NCBI GenBank assembly: GCA_948099385.1
Contig: CANUEZ040000103.1
Location: forward strand, 8,356,501 to 8,420,500
Length of the DNA stretch: 64,000 bases
Direction of reading: 5' to 3'
From: Fasciola hepatica
Taxonomy: Eukaryota > Platyhelminthes > Trematoda > Plagiorchiida > Fasciolidae
Part shown: positions 31,405 through 45,000 of the stretch, one piece after another
Layout: every line of letters starts with the position of its first letter
Numbering within the stretch: the first letter of the stretch is position 1
Position numbers and translations under genes: made by a program
Notes under the pieces: model-generated
What the model saw: the letters and a program-made list of their open reading frames with translations, nothing else
Told to the model about the DNA's origin: nothing
The model's database searches: none

Positions 31405-31942
31405 GACCAAAAATTACTACCCTGATCTGGCGTGAACCATGTAGCTTCTAGATGCGGGGTTCTTGCATAATTCCTCCAACTGGATGACCGCGAATAACTC
31501 CGAGCCTTGCCATTGGCAGCCAGTTTGTCAAATCTACTTCGAGCAATCCGTGCCTCAAGGGACACTAAGTGCTGCAGGTCTTGGAACCTCGGTCCGTCTC
31601 CTCTTCCCAAAATGTCATCAACGGTCTTAGCCCACAAACCCTGAGGACGCGTTGGTAGCACTCAAGTGATACGTTCCATAGTCTGCAGTGAATTGAGGTC
31701 TGACATGCAATTCATTTGCATAAAGGCAACCTCACAGTTTAGCATTTTCAACGACAGTTTGGTCAGGGCATCCGAATATTCCACCAGAGGCTTCGAACCC
31801 TGCAGTGAGCCGTCAATCAGTGAACGAGCCACTACGTGCTCTTGTCCATACAGATCCTTTAAGATTTCCCTAGCCCCATTGTTTGCCAGTGTTGGAGGCA
31901 ACATAGCACATTCGGCAATCGCCTCCCTTGCTTGTCCCGTAT
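31405..31942 (-). pseudogene. BEL/Pao gag fragment (left arm)
   Basis: Minus frames 31904-31662 (AREILKDLYGQEHVVARSLI) and 31661-31405 (HLVSLEARIARSRFDKLAAN) are the DUF1759-type Gag core, separated by a TGA. The corresponding Gag of the 22038 element has AREAIEDCVMLPP and FGCPDDVAECLLDEM at the same place. The fragment is cut at 31405 before the zinc-knuckle region, and on the other side by the LINE D tail. Confidence 0.75.
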
Positions 31943-33575
31943 TATTTATTTATTACTGATTATTGTATATTTCTCGACCGTGGTCAATACACATGCACAA
32001 GACAAGATCAGAGAATACAGCCGTATATATCAATGTGAGGTTTTCACAATTTCTAAATTTATGAGTCACACAGCAACCGAAATACACCAGCAAAGTCATA
32101 TATTGTTTGAGTGAACTAAAGTGGTAATGGTTGAAGCGGGGATTGCAAATCGGTTTCGAATACGGTGAGGGCGGTGTGGATAGCTGGATAAACGTGGGAT
32201 TGCCGATGTAGACGATAAATGGACGGTCACCAACGAGTAACCGGGCGGACGAGGTGCCAAAGAACAAGGTCAAAAGTAGAATACGCATGGGGCTATCTAC
32301 GCGCAGTCAGAGATGCCAGCGAAATATAGAACACTGATACATCACTGAGCAATTAATTGTGGGGGAAGCATGTGAAATAAATGCAAGTGAGTTAAAGGTG
32401 TTAATGAAACGGACATTTTGTGTGGGTGATTTCAGTGTCATATGGAAATTCACATGAAAGCAAAAGCTTCACAAGGATTGCAGTGAAATTATGAAGAGCA
32501 TGAATGGTGTAGTTATGCATAATGGACTTTCACAGAAGAGCCGCCAAAGAAACGGATTAGTGTTGACAAACGCTGCTGGTGCGGCTAGGCAGAATTTGGA
32601 AGAGTATAAAGATAAACATTTTCTGTATATGCGGTATAAAATTATTAGCCACATTCCAGTCGACTGCAGGTGATAGGTATTCTGCTTCATAAAGACCTCG
32701 GTTGCAGTTGATGGCGGGTAGAATGTTGAGGGTAGCAGGCAAAGAGGGGCTGGTTTGACGAATTAGGCAGCGGCGAGGGCTAGGTTCCGGTCCTCGGTAT
32801 CGTACTGCAACGCGGAAAGAATTGAACCGTTGGAGTGGAGTATTAGAAATAGATATTGAGCGGGTGTGAGGTGATGATTGGTGTCAGGAATCAGCTCCGC
32901 GATCCGGTGAGATTATCATAGGGGTTAGTTACTCCGGCTATAGGATTATAGTCAGTCGTGTACGGTGCCTCTTATAACGTCAGCAGGCGACAGTATAGGT
33001 TAACGCCGTTGTCAATTCAATGGACCAAATCGTCTAGTCCCTACGGTAATCCGGGAGTAACGTCGAGTTGGCCGACGGCTACCCAAGTAACCAATGCGAT
33101 CTGAAAGAGATCATGAGTGCGGCAGTCTGGAGAGTGTTTCAGCTGTGGGTTATGCTTATCGTTTTGATGGAAACTACACGATGAACATTTCGCTATCTGA
33201 ACAATCAGTTATCGTTCGGCTAGTGAGCCGGTCTATTAGGGACCCCTAGATGGAGACTGGTAGTTTTCTAGGGTAGTTGGGTGATAGTAGATATTTAGGG
33301 AGATATCAGGTAGGTGGTGGATGAGGATAGGAGTTCAATTTGGGAACAAGGAACAAAACAATAGTAGAGGGTATGATCTGGAAGAAGAATGGGGAAAAAA
33401 GGAAGATAGCAGTCTGGATGAGACCGCTGAGTTCTAGCCTGAGACAGAGGAATTAAGTGAAGGCAAGCACCTATCACCAAAGGGCAAAACGTTTTTTCAA
33501 AAGATATGTATGCAAATTATGTTCAGAAATGGCACGATCTAGTAAGGAGGGAGGAGAAAAGCGAGTGGAGCATGA

Positions 33576-33618
<43 letters not shown>

Positions 33619-35345
33619 CTGCATACGTGGGCGCGATCATCAGACGGGTAATAGGAAAGCTGTCGGAAGTAAAACCGTGGCACATTGGAGTCTAATACTA
33701 ATGAAGTGAGGGCGAGAACGTATCACTGAAGGACGAAACGATTTTTTTTATTATTATGTATATGCAAATTATGGTGTTAGGTGGCACAATCTAATGGGAA
33801 GGGGGGAGAAAGGTGAGTGGTGCATGCCAAAGGTATATATATGTATACGTGGGTGCAATCATCAGATGGGTCATGCGAAAGCGGTCGGACGCAAAAGACT
33901 GTGACAAGGGAAATGAGATTGAGAGTTGCAGTCTGGGTATAACCCAGCTGAGGATCAACGGTTAACGGAAAGAAGAACAAAAGTGAACGACGGGCTCATC
34001 GATGCAACGGATCTCTAAGACAGATTGAGGCCATGAAAAAAGAGACTAAAAAAGGAAACGCCTACGTGTGGCTAAAACTTTCGATGGGAAAGTTAGTATT
34101 TCGCCTAGGGTAGTCATTTAGCAGAAGAAATTACGAAATTCTGCATGAAATTACTGAAAACGTTAGCTGGGGGATAGGGTGAGGACAGGATTGGCGACGT
34201 CACAACTGGGTGTTGAGTTCAGTTGGATAGGTGAGACTGGATTTTCCAGTTGAAAATCGCAGAGGTGGTCTAGGAAGTACATGTGGTGGGACCTGGTGTG
34301 GAAAGGAGGAAACGTAAGTAAAAGGATATCAAGGAGTGTGGAGTTAATGCCCATTCTGTTTCTATAGAATAGGAGACAGACAAGAAGGTGAATCGTTGAA
34401 GGAGCGAGACATACACGGATCAGTAAATAGGTGAGGATTCGTACAAAAAACCAGAATGGCGAAAAAAAGTGCTATGGAGAATGGCGGGGTATATGGGCTT
34501 CAATATTGGTCCATTGGTAGATGGACTAAAGCAAAGCTCGGTCTATGACACGTGAGATTAAAAAAAGGAGACGGTAAACCGTGGATTACTGATAGCCGTA
34601 AGATTCAATAACGGGTTAAGGATTTGATCTGGAGTAGTTATTCAGTAGAAGAGAACAAGTAAATTCTGCATGAGATAAGGGAAAAAACCTAGCTGGAGGG
34701 ATAGGTTGGAAGCAGAATTGGTGACGTTGTAACTGGGTGTTGCGTTCAGTTAGTGAGTCACGCTAAGTGGGATAAATAAGACTGGATTTTCCAGTTCAAA
34801 ATCGCGGAGGTGGTGAGGGAAGTATATGTGGTGTGGCCTGGTGCGGAAAATGGGCATTGTAAGCTGAGAAATATCAAGGAGCTTTGAGTTACTCACTATG
34901 CTTGTGTTAATAATAACAGGACAATAATGAGTATATGTACAAGTATATATATTTTTTATATATACAAATATATACAGATATATAGCCGACCAAAAGTTGG
35001 TCACTGATGCCATTTCCATAGCGATTTTGAGGTTGGTTTCAGAGCCACAGACGCGATATAACTAAATGAAGGTAATAAATCGTGGAGCAGATGGGGCATA
35101 TTGACGACCTCTGGGGAGTATTACGGTTGCCTCTATAAATGCGAACGCATCTGGAAGGATTTATTTCAAAGTTAAGTTGGCAGGATCCTATAGGATGTCA
35201 TGGAAAGACAGTTAGTGGACGCAAACATACTTTACATATGTCGATGGCGAAGTCTAGGAGAAGCGATCAAACAAAGCAATTAGAATTTCAAAGGCGGTGA
35301 AGTTATTCAGGAAGGTGAGGTAAAACGAGAAAGCAGAGCAACGGC
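31943..35345 (-). mobile_element. LINE D 3'UTR and tail (left arm)
   Basis: Non-coding 3.4 kb after the ORF2 stop at 35346. The tail end read on the minus strand is GGTCGAGAAATATACAATAATCAGTAATAAATAAATA, split here into recognisable pieces GGTCGAGAAATATAC and an A/T-rich run. LINE A ends the same way (GGTCGAGAAATATACC plus ATT repeats). It includes AT tracts at 33580-33616 and 34944-34983. Short ORFs in it have no protein character. A 3'UTR this long is unusual and may itself contain older insertions. Confidence 0.7.
33580..33616. repeat. AT microsatellite in LINE 3'UTR
   Basis: About 37 bases of AT. The other arm has a slightly shorter tract at 58938-58973, which explains the 3-base shift in arm pairing. 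Confidence 0.95.
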
Positions 35346-38150
35346 TTAAAAGTCGATGCCTTTCTCGTAAGCTTGACTTTCGGTTATGTGAACGTTGAAT
35401 AAGTGCGAAACAGCTGGGACAGAAAGGAATTTATCAATGGCATGCACGAATGCATACTTTGACTGAGAAGATTTGATGTGCAAAGAAAGTTTATTCCAGA
35501 TTCTGGAGTACGTGAAGAGCAAGAATTTAGAGCGTAGAACAGTCCTCGCGGAGGGTGTGGTAATAGTATACTGTCTATTAATGAGTGAATATCCAGCATT
35601 CGGGGAGAAGCACAACTGGTTGGAGGAATAGCACTGCCTAGTCAATAGCTTATACGGAAATACCAAAGTTAGCTTGATGCGACGAAGCAATAATGGTCCA
35701 ACTTTGAGCGATAAGCATCGTTCCCTGTAGTTTAAGTTAGACGACCAAGCAACAAGCTGCTTTGTGAATCTTCTTTGAATACATTCAATAATAATCCTGT
35801 CGGAATTTTTCATACTAGTGGAGATTAAGGGACAACTTTCGAGAAGGCGCCTGGCATGTACTTTGTACATGCAAAGAATGCTCTCCCTAAGCTGAAAGGA
35901 TCTGAACAGAAGACCAAGACACTTTTTAGCCTTCGCCGTTTGGAAGACAACATGTTTCGAAAAGTTGAAAGAGCAATAATAACTTGAGCCGAGGTCTCTT
36001 GCTAAGAGCTAGCTGTCGATGGGTGAACCGCCGATGCATAAAGAACCGGGAGGAACCTTGCATTTGTAAGTAAGAAAAATACACTTGTCGGTGGAGAATT
36101 TCATCGCCCAGGTTGAGCACCATTCATCAAGAGCGGTTAGACCAGCAGAGAACTAAGGGATAGTAGAACTGAGGTTGCCGGGCGAAACGAGTGTAAATCA
36201 TCTTAGTGTCGTCCGCAAACAAAAACGGCTTGCCACTAAGTATTGTTGGAAACATATCATTTATATATAGGAGGAAAAGCAGGGGGCCCAAAACACTGCC
36301 ATGAATAACACCACTAGTAACAGGCTTGGGATTAGAGGTGTAACCGGTAATTAGGACGTTCTGTAAGCGATGAGATAATTGGGATGAGAATCAAGGAAGA
36401 ATTGGATCGACAAAGCCAAATGATCGTAGATTTGTCAAAGAGTGGGGTTGAGGTACAGTCGGTTACGAGATTCATAAAATCATACTGACAAGTTATGCGG
36501 GACAGTGAACGAAGGAATCCATGTTGGCTGTTAGTATTTAGATTGAGGCATAATAAATAGTTATTAATGTGAGCTTTGACTATCTTTCCATAATTCTGGA
36601 TAAGATGGGAGTACGGTTTATGGGACAATAATCGGATACCTCTTGTTAAGTTTCCTTTTTATGAATGGGAGCGATTACCAAGCGCTTCCAATTAGCAAGT
36701 ACGGTGCTACCCTCCGGTGAAAGTGGAAAGGTTAAGCAGCAACAAGGAAGATGCGGTCCGCCATTGATAGGAGCAACTGGTGCTGAGCCATCGGGGTCTA
36801 ATCAATAGGAGGGTTTGCTGTTGGATAGTAGCTAAGAAACATTTCTGACATTAAAGGGAATCATAGAAATGTCAGAGCCAGCAAGCGGTCAAGATGGGGG
36901 AGGGGCAATGACAGAAGCTGGAGCCACGACGTAAGCAAAGAATGCATTAAAGGCTTTATCTATACAGAGTGGTTAGGTGATAAGCGAGTTGTTATTCAGA
37001 ACCAGAAGTTGGATTTCAGCCCTACTATCGCCGTTTGTAGACTTATGCAACGTAGAAAGATGTTGCGACTTGTTGGGATGATTCTATGCCTTATCTTCTT
37101 GATCATGAAGACGCGTATTATCTTGTCATTGAAGAAGTATGGAAAGGCGCCTTAGACGAATAAAAATTGAAAAGTCGTTGGGATTTTGTAGTTGTCTGAG
37201 AAGTTTGTAATACTTCTTATGAAGTGGCAAGGCAAAGGGATCTCTTTTTAGGTACAGCCTGGGAAGATTTGGGCAGTTTTTTCAGACAGTCGGAAAAGAG
37301 GGATTAGAAAATATCAGCAGCATACTGCGGGTCATGGGTGAGGAAATAATCATCCCATTCTTTCTGGCGAATTAGCATGACTGGCAAGGCCCAATTTCTG
37401 CATAGGAATGTATTGTTGGAGGGATGCACGGGCTTATCTGGGCCACTAGGGGCCAGATGGCGGATAACCATTTTATGGTCCCTGCCGGGGAAATTTTGTG
37501 TTACGGACACGTCCATGAGAAGCACGTTAAAAATAAATACCAGATCTGTTATGAATCCATTTCTGGAAGGTTGGACAACATGTTTCCTGCCACCAATATG
37601 GATGCTAGTGGTCCGGTCCATAAGACTGAGAGTAGACGGGAGTGTAGGCCAACAAATATGAAGGAGACTAAAGTCACCCGCAATAAGCTCGGTTCCAGAA
37701 TGAAGGGAAGCGATGTATTTGAAAGACTAATGAAAAGTGTAAGCAGAGAACTGGGGAAATTTGGCAAGCGATACATGCGGCCAATCTAAAGAACAGTGCT
37801 TGGAGGTTGATGGTGAACCAGAGAGAATCGGGAATAGAATCGAGCGCCGTATGTAACAAGAGGTTCGTGGTGAAGATTTTCTTGACATGGGATAGGCACC
37901 CGCCACCACGCCAGTTCGGTCTTTTGGTCCTTAGAAGACTGTACCCCACCAAAGATACCCGATCATTGGGAATGCCCTCATACAGTCAGGATTCCGTTAA
38001 GAAGATAATGTCGTAATTATTTTGAGGACACGAAAGAACGCGAGTTGAATGTGGCTAAAGATATACCATTCGTGGGAGGTGGTATAGACACATTAGGGGG
38101 TAGTGTAAGTTGGAAGGAGGCAGGTTATCGCGATTGGGGGGAGCGGCGAT
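35346..38150 (-). pseudogene. LINE D ORF2 (endonuclease and RT), decayed
   Basis: Read on the minus strand: endonuclease pieces from about 38020 (YDIIFLTES, RVSLVGYSLLRTKRPNWRGG), then LAPSGPDKPVHPSNNTFLCR and QKEWDDYFLTHDPQYAADIF (37304-37480), RT pieces (FLRSLSRITCQYDFMNLVTD) and LYINDMFPTI with PFLFADDTKMIY near 36200-36260. It closes with a 174-codon frame (35870-35346: VHARRLLESCPLIS ... SQAYEKGIDF) that aligns with the end of LINE A ORF2 (SHARPLLEYCPIIF ... EVAYENGFDY). The FADD box is intact locally, but many stops and indels break the protein. Only the part up to 37479 is shared with the right arm. Confidence 0.8.
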
Positions 38151-38810
38151 CAGGGTCAAAGGAGAATAATAATAATAATATTGGTTTATTTCGGAAACGC
38201 CCGACGCATGCCAAGTGCATGATCTTGTTGATTCAGGTGATGGAATGGACAGATATAGTTCATGGAGATATGGAAACTCTCATGAAAATATTGGATAAAA
38301 TGGGTTAAAAATGGGAATAAAGTAGGATGAAAATACGATAGATGTATGCACGCCATAGAGATTGCGTGGTGTTTAAATGAGCTCAAGAGCAGATTTGAAT
38401 AGACGCTCGATGAGTTTGAAAGTCAAGGTCGGGTGGACTGGATGGCTGGTCCGGTTAGTTACATATGGAAGCCGACTGATAAACAGGAGAAAGGCTGGAA
38501 ATCGGTATAAGGAACTGCGGTAGCGAGAGAGGATGGGTGAAAAACGTGAGGTGCACTGCAGTGGATTAGATATCAATGAAGCGTTGCTACTCTGCAGTAG
38601 ATTGTCTGCAGACAGGACACAGAACTCATCGTGAAAAAGGCAGCAAGCAATGCAAGACGTAGATGGTTGATAAGATGAGAAAGACAATTTATAAGTATTG
38701 GATACGCTAGATGTGAGGCAGTGATGTGGAGTTGATAGATGCATATGATGACGGTCGTTGGGATGATAGCAAGAAAAATGGCCGGTGAGGAACTGCAAGA
38801 TGCAGATCGC

Positions 38811-38857
<47 letters not shown>

Positions 38858-39576
38858 AGAAGCATGAGAAATAAAAATAGGGTCCTAGAAAGAATTTACC
38901 AGTCATTGGGAGGGGTGGGTAAGGTTAGATCAAATGGTTGTAGAATTAACTTTGGAATATCGTGGTGGACTAACTTCCTGACAAGTGCACATGGCAACTC
39001 AACAGCGAGAAAAAATAGAACGCGGAAGCACAGAAGTGGCGAGGACTGTGAGGAGCAGTTCCTGGAAGAGTGAAGATGAAAGAAGGGATCACGGAAAACA
39101 GGTAAGAATGGATCTAATTATGTGATCAATGCAGATGCGAAATGTAGTGACGGACCAGAGGAATCGGGTGGAGACTGATCAAACGATTTGGAACAGTAAA
39201 AGAACATCATGACGTAAAACTGTCATTACAATGGTGGAACATGGAAAAGCATACCAAACTAAAAGGCACACAGGAAATGCTCAATTGTGGATATCTGAAA
39301 ACCGTCGGGCGTGCATGGAGGTGGCTAGAAATTGATATGGGAAAAGATGGTAGCGGGAGACGGTGGAACAAAGGGATCCATTGCTAGGGATCATATAATA
39401 ATAAGCCTGTTATACACTGCAGTAGATGGTCAACAAACAGGGCACAAAACACACACAAATCTGTAGGGATTCGGTATGGTGCATATGAGATGCAGATGAA
39501 AAAAGAGTGGACGCATGTCATGAGGGTCAACGGGGTGGTAGCATGAGACATAGCCGGCAAAACAGTGCAGGATGCA

Positions 39577-39628
<52 letters not shown>

Positions 39629-39853
39629 GTAAGTACGTAAATAGATACGCGAGGAGCAGAAGCAAAGAGCAAAGGAGTACTAGTAGAAAAAAGTACCAGT
39701 GATTGGAAGAGGAAGATAGGATTGGATCAAAGTGTGCAGGATTGATTTTGGAGAGTTCAGACGAAGTTTTTTCATGACGAGATAACATAGTGGATCAACA
39801 GATAGAGAAGACTGAGGGAGCATAAAAGTGATTCGGAATGATAAGAACGGCAT
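38151..39853 (-). mobile_element. Antisense LINE 3'UTR (LINE E), 5'-truncated
   Basis: It begins on the plus strand with AATAATAATAATAATATTGG (38164-38183), the inverse of an ATT-repeat LINE tail. The body shares the segment 39105-39250 with 53345-53500 (GCGAAATGTAGTGACGGACC). AT tracts lie at 38815-38856 and 39578-39629. It has no coding content. It sits against the 5' side of LINE D in the same orientation, so it inserted upstream of, or into, LINE D. Confidence 0.65.
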
Positions 39854-40383
39854 GCGGTACACCGCGTAGATTTCTCGCTGTTATCGGTATAGTTTTTATT
39901 AAGCTATCTAGGATAATACCTAAAATTATAGCTTTAAGGCCTGTTGTCCGACCCAGAAAAAACCAAGCAATTTTCTCTGAATACTATTCCGTGGAACCAC
40001 CCAGTGGTATAATATACATACAAAAGTGATCGTAGGGTAGGAGCTAAGCGAAATATCAGTCTCAGTCAAACAACACTAGCAAACTACAAGATACCACTCC
40101 AGGAATCACCTTCGTAAAGAGACTAAGGCCGTCTTGACTTGCGTAATACATCCGGAAACTTTCAAACTGCAACATCCGCAGAAACTGCTTGCAGTTTTTA
40201 GCTGAACAGTTGATACATAATTAGTTCCGCCGATATTGACCTCCTGTGGCGAGCACCCTCCCCTTAGGTTTACATACATTGGCAATACTGTGCACTTAAT
40301 CCCCTGCTTCCGTATAGCTCTCTAACCCCCGCATATTGCCACATCTTGTCCGACTGGCCATCCACATCTTTAACACCATAGAT

Positions 40384-41155
40384 ATGCCTACATCTCCTCC
40401 CAGCCGACCCAAAATCACTGTCAGCACTCGCCGTCGCAAGACCACTAAATTTCAAAACTCACCGGATAACTGCTCAGTCTCTTTGGTAGATATACTTGGA
40501 AATGACAATAGACAAACTACGGAAATGAGCAAAACTCTGACCAGTCTTTCCTCCCGACTTGACTCCGCTGATCTGATTATCGGTCAACTGATGCCTATAG
40601 CGTTCTTGCTTGATCCAACCGCACACCATACCACAACCAATCTACTACTGGCCATGAAGTTTGTGGACACAATTGCCTCGGAAATTTTCAGACGGATAAA
40701 AAGGCAAACAACGCGATTGTGTTTAACATTCCAGACCGAATACCCCTCTCAGCTGCTAAAAATATGATATTAAGTGCTTGCAACCTTGGCTCACAACCGT
40801 GCCACTATGTTAGACTCCGCAAAACCTCTTTGCGCACCACCTGTCCACTGCTATTCCAGTTTACAAATGAAGTTGTCGCCAAGATCTTTATCAGCCGGCA
40901 ATCGTTAGTCGTAGCCAAAACCGGCTTCAAGTGCGCCAAGATACTTCCGGACAAGACCCCACTCCAAAGAGAGGTGCACAAGAGTCACGCCCAGAAAAGT
41001 AACCCCGGTGTTAGTGCAACTCACAATTCACCCCGAAACTCCGGTGCACCTATCACTGGCCATCACCCGATGTTGCCATCTATTGTGGATCACAATGCAA
41101 CAGTAGATTTAGACAGTACGCCAATTTCCTCACCCAATGAGCCACCTGGCAAACG
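40384..41155 (+). pseudogene. LINE A ORF1, first part
   Basis: The start is at Met 40384 (MPTSPPSRPKITVSTRRRK). The frame shifts near 40700, after which it reads VFNIPDRIPLSAAKNMIL and CPLLFQFTNEVVAKIFISRQ, the RRM-like core. The second frame stays open up to the gypsy-2 insertion after AACG at 41152-41155. An RNA-binding role is inferred from the ORF1 family. It resumes at 46584. Confidence 0.75.
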
Positions 41156-41463
41156 TGTGAGGTTGATTAGACCTTACTTCGCGGTTTCCTTAGTAAACGC
41201 GTGCTTCGGTCCTTCGTACTGCGTGGACCACCTGCACGTTACTCTAATGTGCGGCACTGCACAAATATGTTAACCAGAACAGTATTCTCCACGACCCGTG
41301 AGATTGAGAAGGCGATTGGGAGAGATAGTGGTTAGCGTGTATTTGGGAGCGTGCGTGAGAGCGTGCGCAAGAGCAACGGTCAAATGGCAACCGCGCTTGG
41401 CAGTCAGCGTTCAGTTAAACAATAAACGTGGTAAAAGTATGAACGAAGATGGCAACCGCTACA
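41156..41463 (-). repeat. Gypsy-2 3' LTR
   Basis: 308 bp, plus-strand ends TGTGAGG and GCTACA. It differs from the other LTR near its positions 4 and 27 and at CCAGAAC/CCAAAAC. It contains AATAAA (41421) on the plus strand only. Confidence 0.95.
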
Positions 41464-41477
41464 GGGGCCTCCTCCTA
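41464..41477 (-). promoter_or_regulatory. Gypsy-2 polypurine tract
   Basis: On the minus strand AGGAGGAGGCCCC directly precedes the LTR. It is the expected plus-strand primer site, though it ends in CCCC. Confidence 0.6.
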
Positions 41478-42036
41478 GAAGTCCGACGGAGTTGGGCGTC
41501 GGTCGTGATGGTAAGCCGGAATTATTGGTTGTCCAGGAACTCCTCATAGCTTCTCCGTTATATTGTTGTTGACGTCGAACGACTGCTGATGAGTTTACCG
41601 GTGCCTGCACTCTCGAGGTCCGATGTGCGTGGGTCCAACTGTGTTTTGGCGCCCGCGGGTCTCATACGAACGCAAGCCGGAAAATGCCTCGTCAGGTCCA
41701 TCCAAAAAGGCGTCCAGTTGCCGTCTCCAGTGCCAGGCTGACCAATCGTCCCGTTGTCTAGTGAGCGGTTGGCTCCTTGAACGTGCACGGGAGTCAGTCA
41801 GGCTACGGATGAAGCCAATGTGACTTGTTAGATCCGTCTGAGAGAGGGCAAGGTAAACTGGAACAAAATAGCGCCTGAGGGCGCCGACGGATGTTGGACC
41901 GTAAAAACAACACACAAACGATGTTCGGTGTTGTTGTAGTCGCTAGGAGACCAGAAGAAAATGAAACCATAACTACAGATTGTAATTTCACGGGTCAGTT
42001 TTTTGGTAAATCCATGGCGAACTTCCCAACTTATTG

Positions 42037-45000
42037 CTAACAGTCGGCTGTAAAAATCGTCGCGAAATCGGCGAAGCGGACGGGATTTCGTAGTTCGCGA
42101 CCGCGACGGCTACTTCGCGTTGCGGGTACGGTTGGAGAATCTGATGGACTAGCTGCCGAGTCCTCGCTAAACGTAATTGTGGGTGGTTTGAGTAGTAACT
42201 CGCTCGATGCAGGTGACTGAGCGACTTGAGCGGGTGTAAATTGGCCGAGCGGCTTGCACTCAATGACGGCAGGCTTGAGACGGTCGATAGATACGGTGTC
42301 GTGTCGTCCGTTGATGTCTATGACAAATGTTTTTGCCCCACGTTTTATCACCCGAAACGGGCCAGTGTATGGCGCTTGTAGTGGTGATCGAACGCCATCG
42401 ACGCGAAGGAATACATGAGTAGCGGTTCCTAACGCAGTTGGGACATAACTTGTAGACTGTTGTTCACGCGGCGGACTGGCCTTGAGCACTCGCATGTGCT
42501 GCGTAAGGCGCTGAGCATAGTCACCGTAGTCGAAAGTCACGGTTGGTGAGGGGGCTACCAACTCCTCAGGCAGACGAAGTGTACAGCCATATACTAGTAC
42601 GGCCGGTGTTGTGTGTAACTCCTCCTTAACGGTACTACGCAGGCTTAAGAGTGCTAATGGTAGTGTTTCACTCCAAAGGGGGTTACCGGTTGATCGAAGG
42701 GCGGCTTTTAATTGCCGGTGGAAACGCTCAACCATACCATTGGCCTGAGGGTGGTAAGCTGTCGTCTTAACGTGTTGGCAACCGAGCGTAGCGAGTAGGC
42801 TGCCGAAAGCGCCGTCAAAATGTGGACCGCGATCGGTGGTCACTATTGCCGGGCAACCGAAATGACTAACCCAACCGGTCAGAAAAGCTTTCGCGGCCTC
42901 TTCCGAGGTGGGACGAGGGATAGGGATGGCCTGCGGCCAGCGAGTAAAACGGTCCACGCATGTGAGTATGTAAACGTACCCAAGCGAAGGTGGGAGTGGT
43001 CCTACGAGGTCGACGTGCACATGATGAAAACGTGTTTCAGGTTCTGGGAACCTGGCTAACGCCGCCTTAGTGTGCCTATGGGTCTTAACACGTTAACAAT
43101 GCAGACAAGCACGAGCCCATTGACGGACATCTCGTTTGACATTGTGCCAAACAAAACGCTCAGTTATCAGTTTCACCGAGGCAGTCACACCCGGATGAGC
43201 CAGATTATGGAGTGTCATGAACGTAGGATAACGGTGGGCAGCAGGAACTACTGGCCTAGGGCGACCTTGCGACACATCGCACACGATGGTATTCTGGGAA
43301 GCTGGGATAGGCACTGTGGTTAAACTCAAAGAACCGTTTTGCCGAAGTTGTTCGATGTCAGGGTCCATAGTTTGAGCCTGTGCCATTGCGTTCAAATTGA
43401 TGTTAGGCTTTTGTGACAGACTTAGTTGATATACGCGCGATAAGGCATCTGCGACGGGATCAAGTACCCCAGAGACGTGTCGTATGTCCACAGTAAACTG
43501 TGAGACAAAGCCTAAGTGGCGAATCTCGCGTGGTGAGTATCGATCGGAAGCTGACTTCAGTGCGTAAACCAAAGGCTTGTGGTCTGTAAACACCGTGAAC
43601 GAACGGCTTTCGAGTGCATGTCGAAAATGACGGATTCCCAAGTAGATGGCTAATAACTCTCTACCGAACGTGCTGTACCTTGATTCCGCGGGTTGTAGGC
43701 GCTTGGAGAAGAATGTTAAATGTTGCCAAGAGTCATCTACGAACTGTTGCAGTACTGCTCCAACCGCTGTGTCCGAGGCATCCGTCACTACCGAAATAGG
43801 AGCCAAAGGGTCGGGGTGTGTAAGGAGTGCTGTGTTGGCGACAGCATCTTTGACCAAGGCGAATGCGGCTTGTGCCGTGTCGGGAAACACGAACTTCCGC
43901 TTACCTCCGCGCAACAGGTCGGTGAGGGGTTGCATCATTTCCGCACAGTGAGAAATAAATCGGCGGTAGAAATTCACCAGGCCGGCAAACTGACGCAACT
44001 GGCGAAAAGATTGGGGTTCAGGGTAGTCGCGAATAGCGGAAACTTTATCTGACAGAAGGCGGATAACCGAGGATGAAATAGAATGTCCTATGAAAGTGAT
44101 ATCAGACCGGCCTAATTCGCATTTCGCGATATTGATCGTAACGCCGTGCTGGCTAAGGCGTTCGAAAAGTGCTCGTAAGTGTGTAGCGTGCTCTTGCTCT
44201 GAAGAACTCGCCACCAAAATATCATCCAGGTATACGTGGACATTTTCCAAACCACGAGTTGCTTCGTGCATGAACCGTTGAAAGGTCTGGGCTGCATTGC
44301 TGAGTGCAAACGGCATTCGCAGATACTCGAACATCCCGAAAGGTGTAGTGACGGCAGTTTCAGGTATATCGGCCTCTGCTACCGGGATCTGGTTGTACGC
44401 CCGAACCAAATCGATACGGCTGAAAACGGAGCAACCTGATAAAGACGAAGCAAGATCCCGTATATGGGGAATCGGGTATCGGTCCGGGACGGTGACTTTG
44501 TTAAGCGCTCTGTAATCACCACAGGGTCGCCAGTCGCCACTATACTTAGAAACCATATGAAGGGGAGAAGCCCAAGGGCTATTAGAAGGGCGTATTATAC
44601 CCAGTTCTAGCATATGTTCGAATTCGGCCTGTGCAACACGAAGCTTGTCTGGTGCCAACCGACGCGGCCTACTGAACACTGGGGGTCTCTTAGTATCGAT
44701 ATGGTGAGTGACACTGGTGGTCACTGCTGGGAGAGGCCCGGCCTGCCGAAACACGGCCGGGTAGGCGGCGATGAGTTCGCCATAAGGTTGGTGTGCCGGT
44801 GGTTGAACGTAAAAGGGCGTGACGTGATTTACTCGCGAATTACGACCCGCAACGGCGAGAGTGGTCTGACGATCCACCACTCTGCGGCACCGTGCATCAA
44901 CCAATAAGTGAAAGTGCTGCAGGAAGTCAATGCCCAGAATTGGGTACGGGACGTCGGCGATGATGAATACCCAACGAAAATTACGCTTTAAACCCAAGTT

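Larger units (their letters stand above)
31405..37479 (-). repeat. Inverted repeat 2, left arm (6.07 kb)
   Basis: Position x pairs with 92555-x on the other strand (92552-x beyond the AT tract near 33600) throughout 55076-61147. Several long frames are identical between arms, including the 174-codon RT piece. The arm carries, on the minus strand, LINE D from the middle of ORF2 to its tail, then a BEL/Pao gag fragment. Confidence 0.95.

Noticed and set aside
38373..39788. Minus-strand ORFs of 177 and 134 codons
   Set aside because: They run through AT microsatellites (Tyr-Ile repeats) in a LINE 3'UTR.
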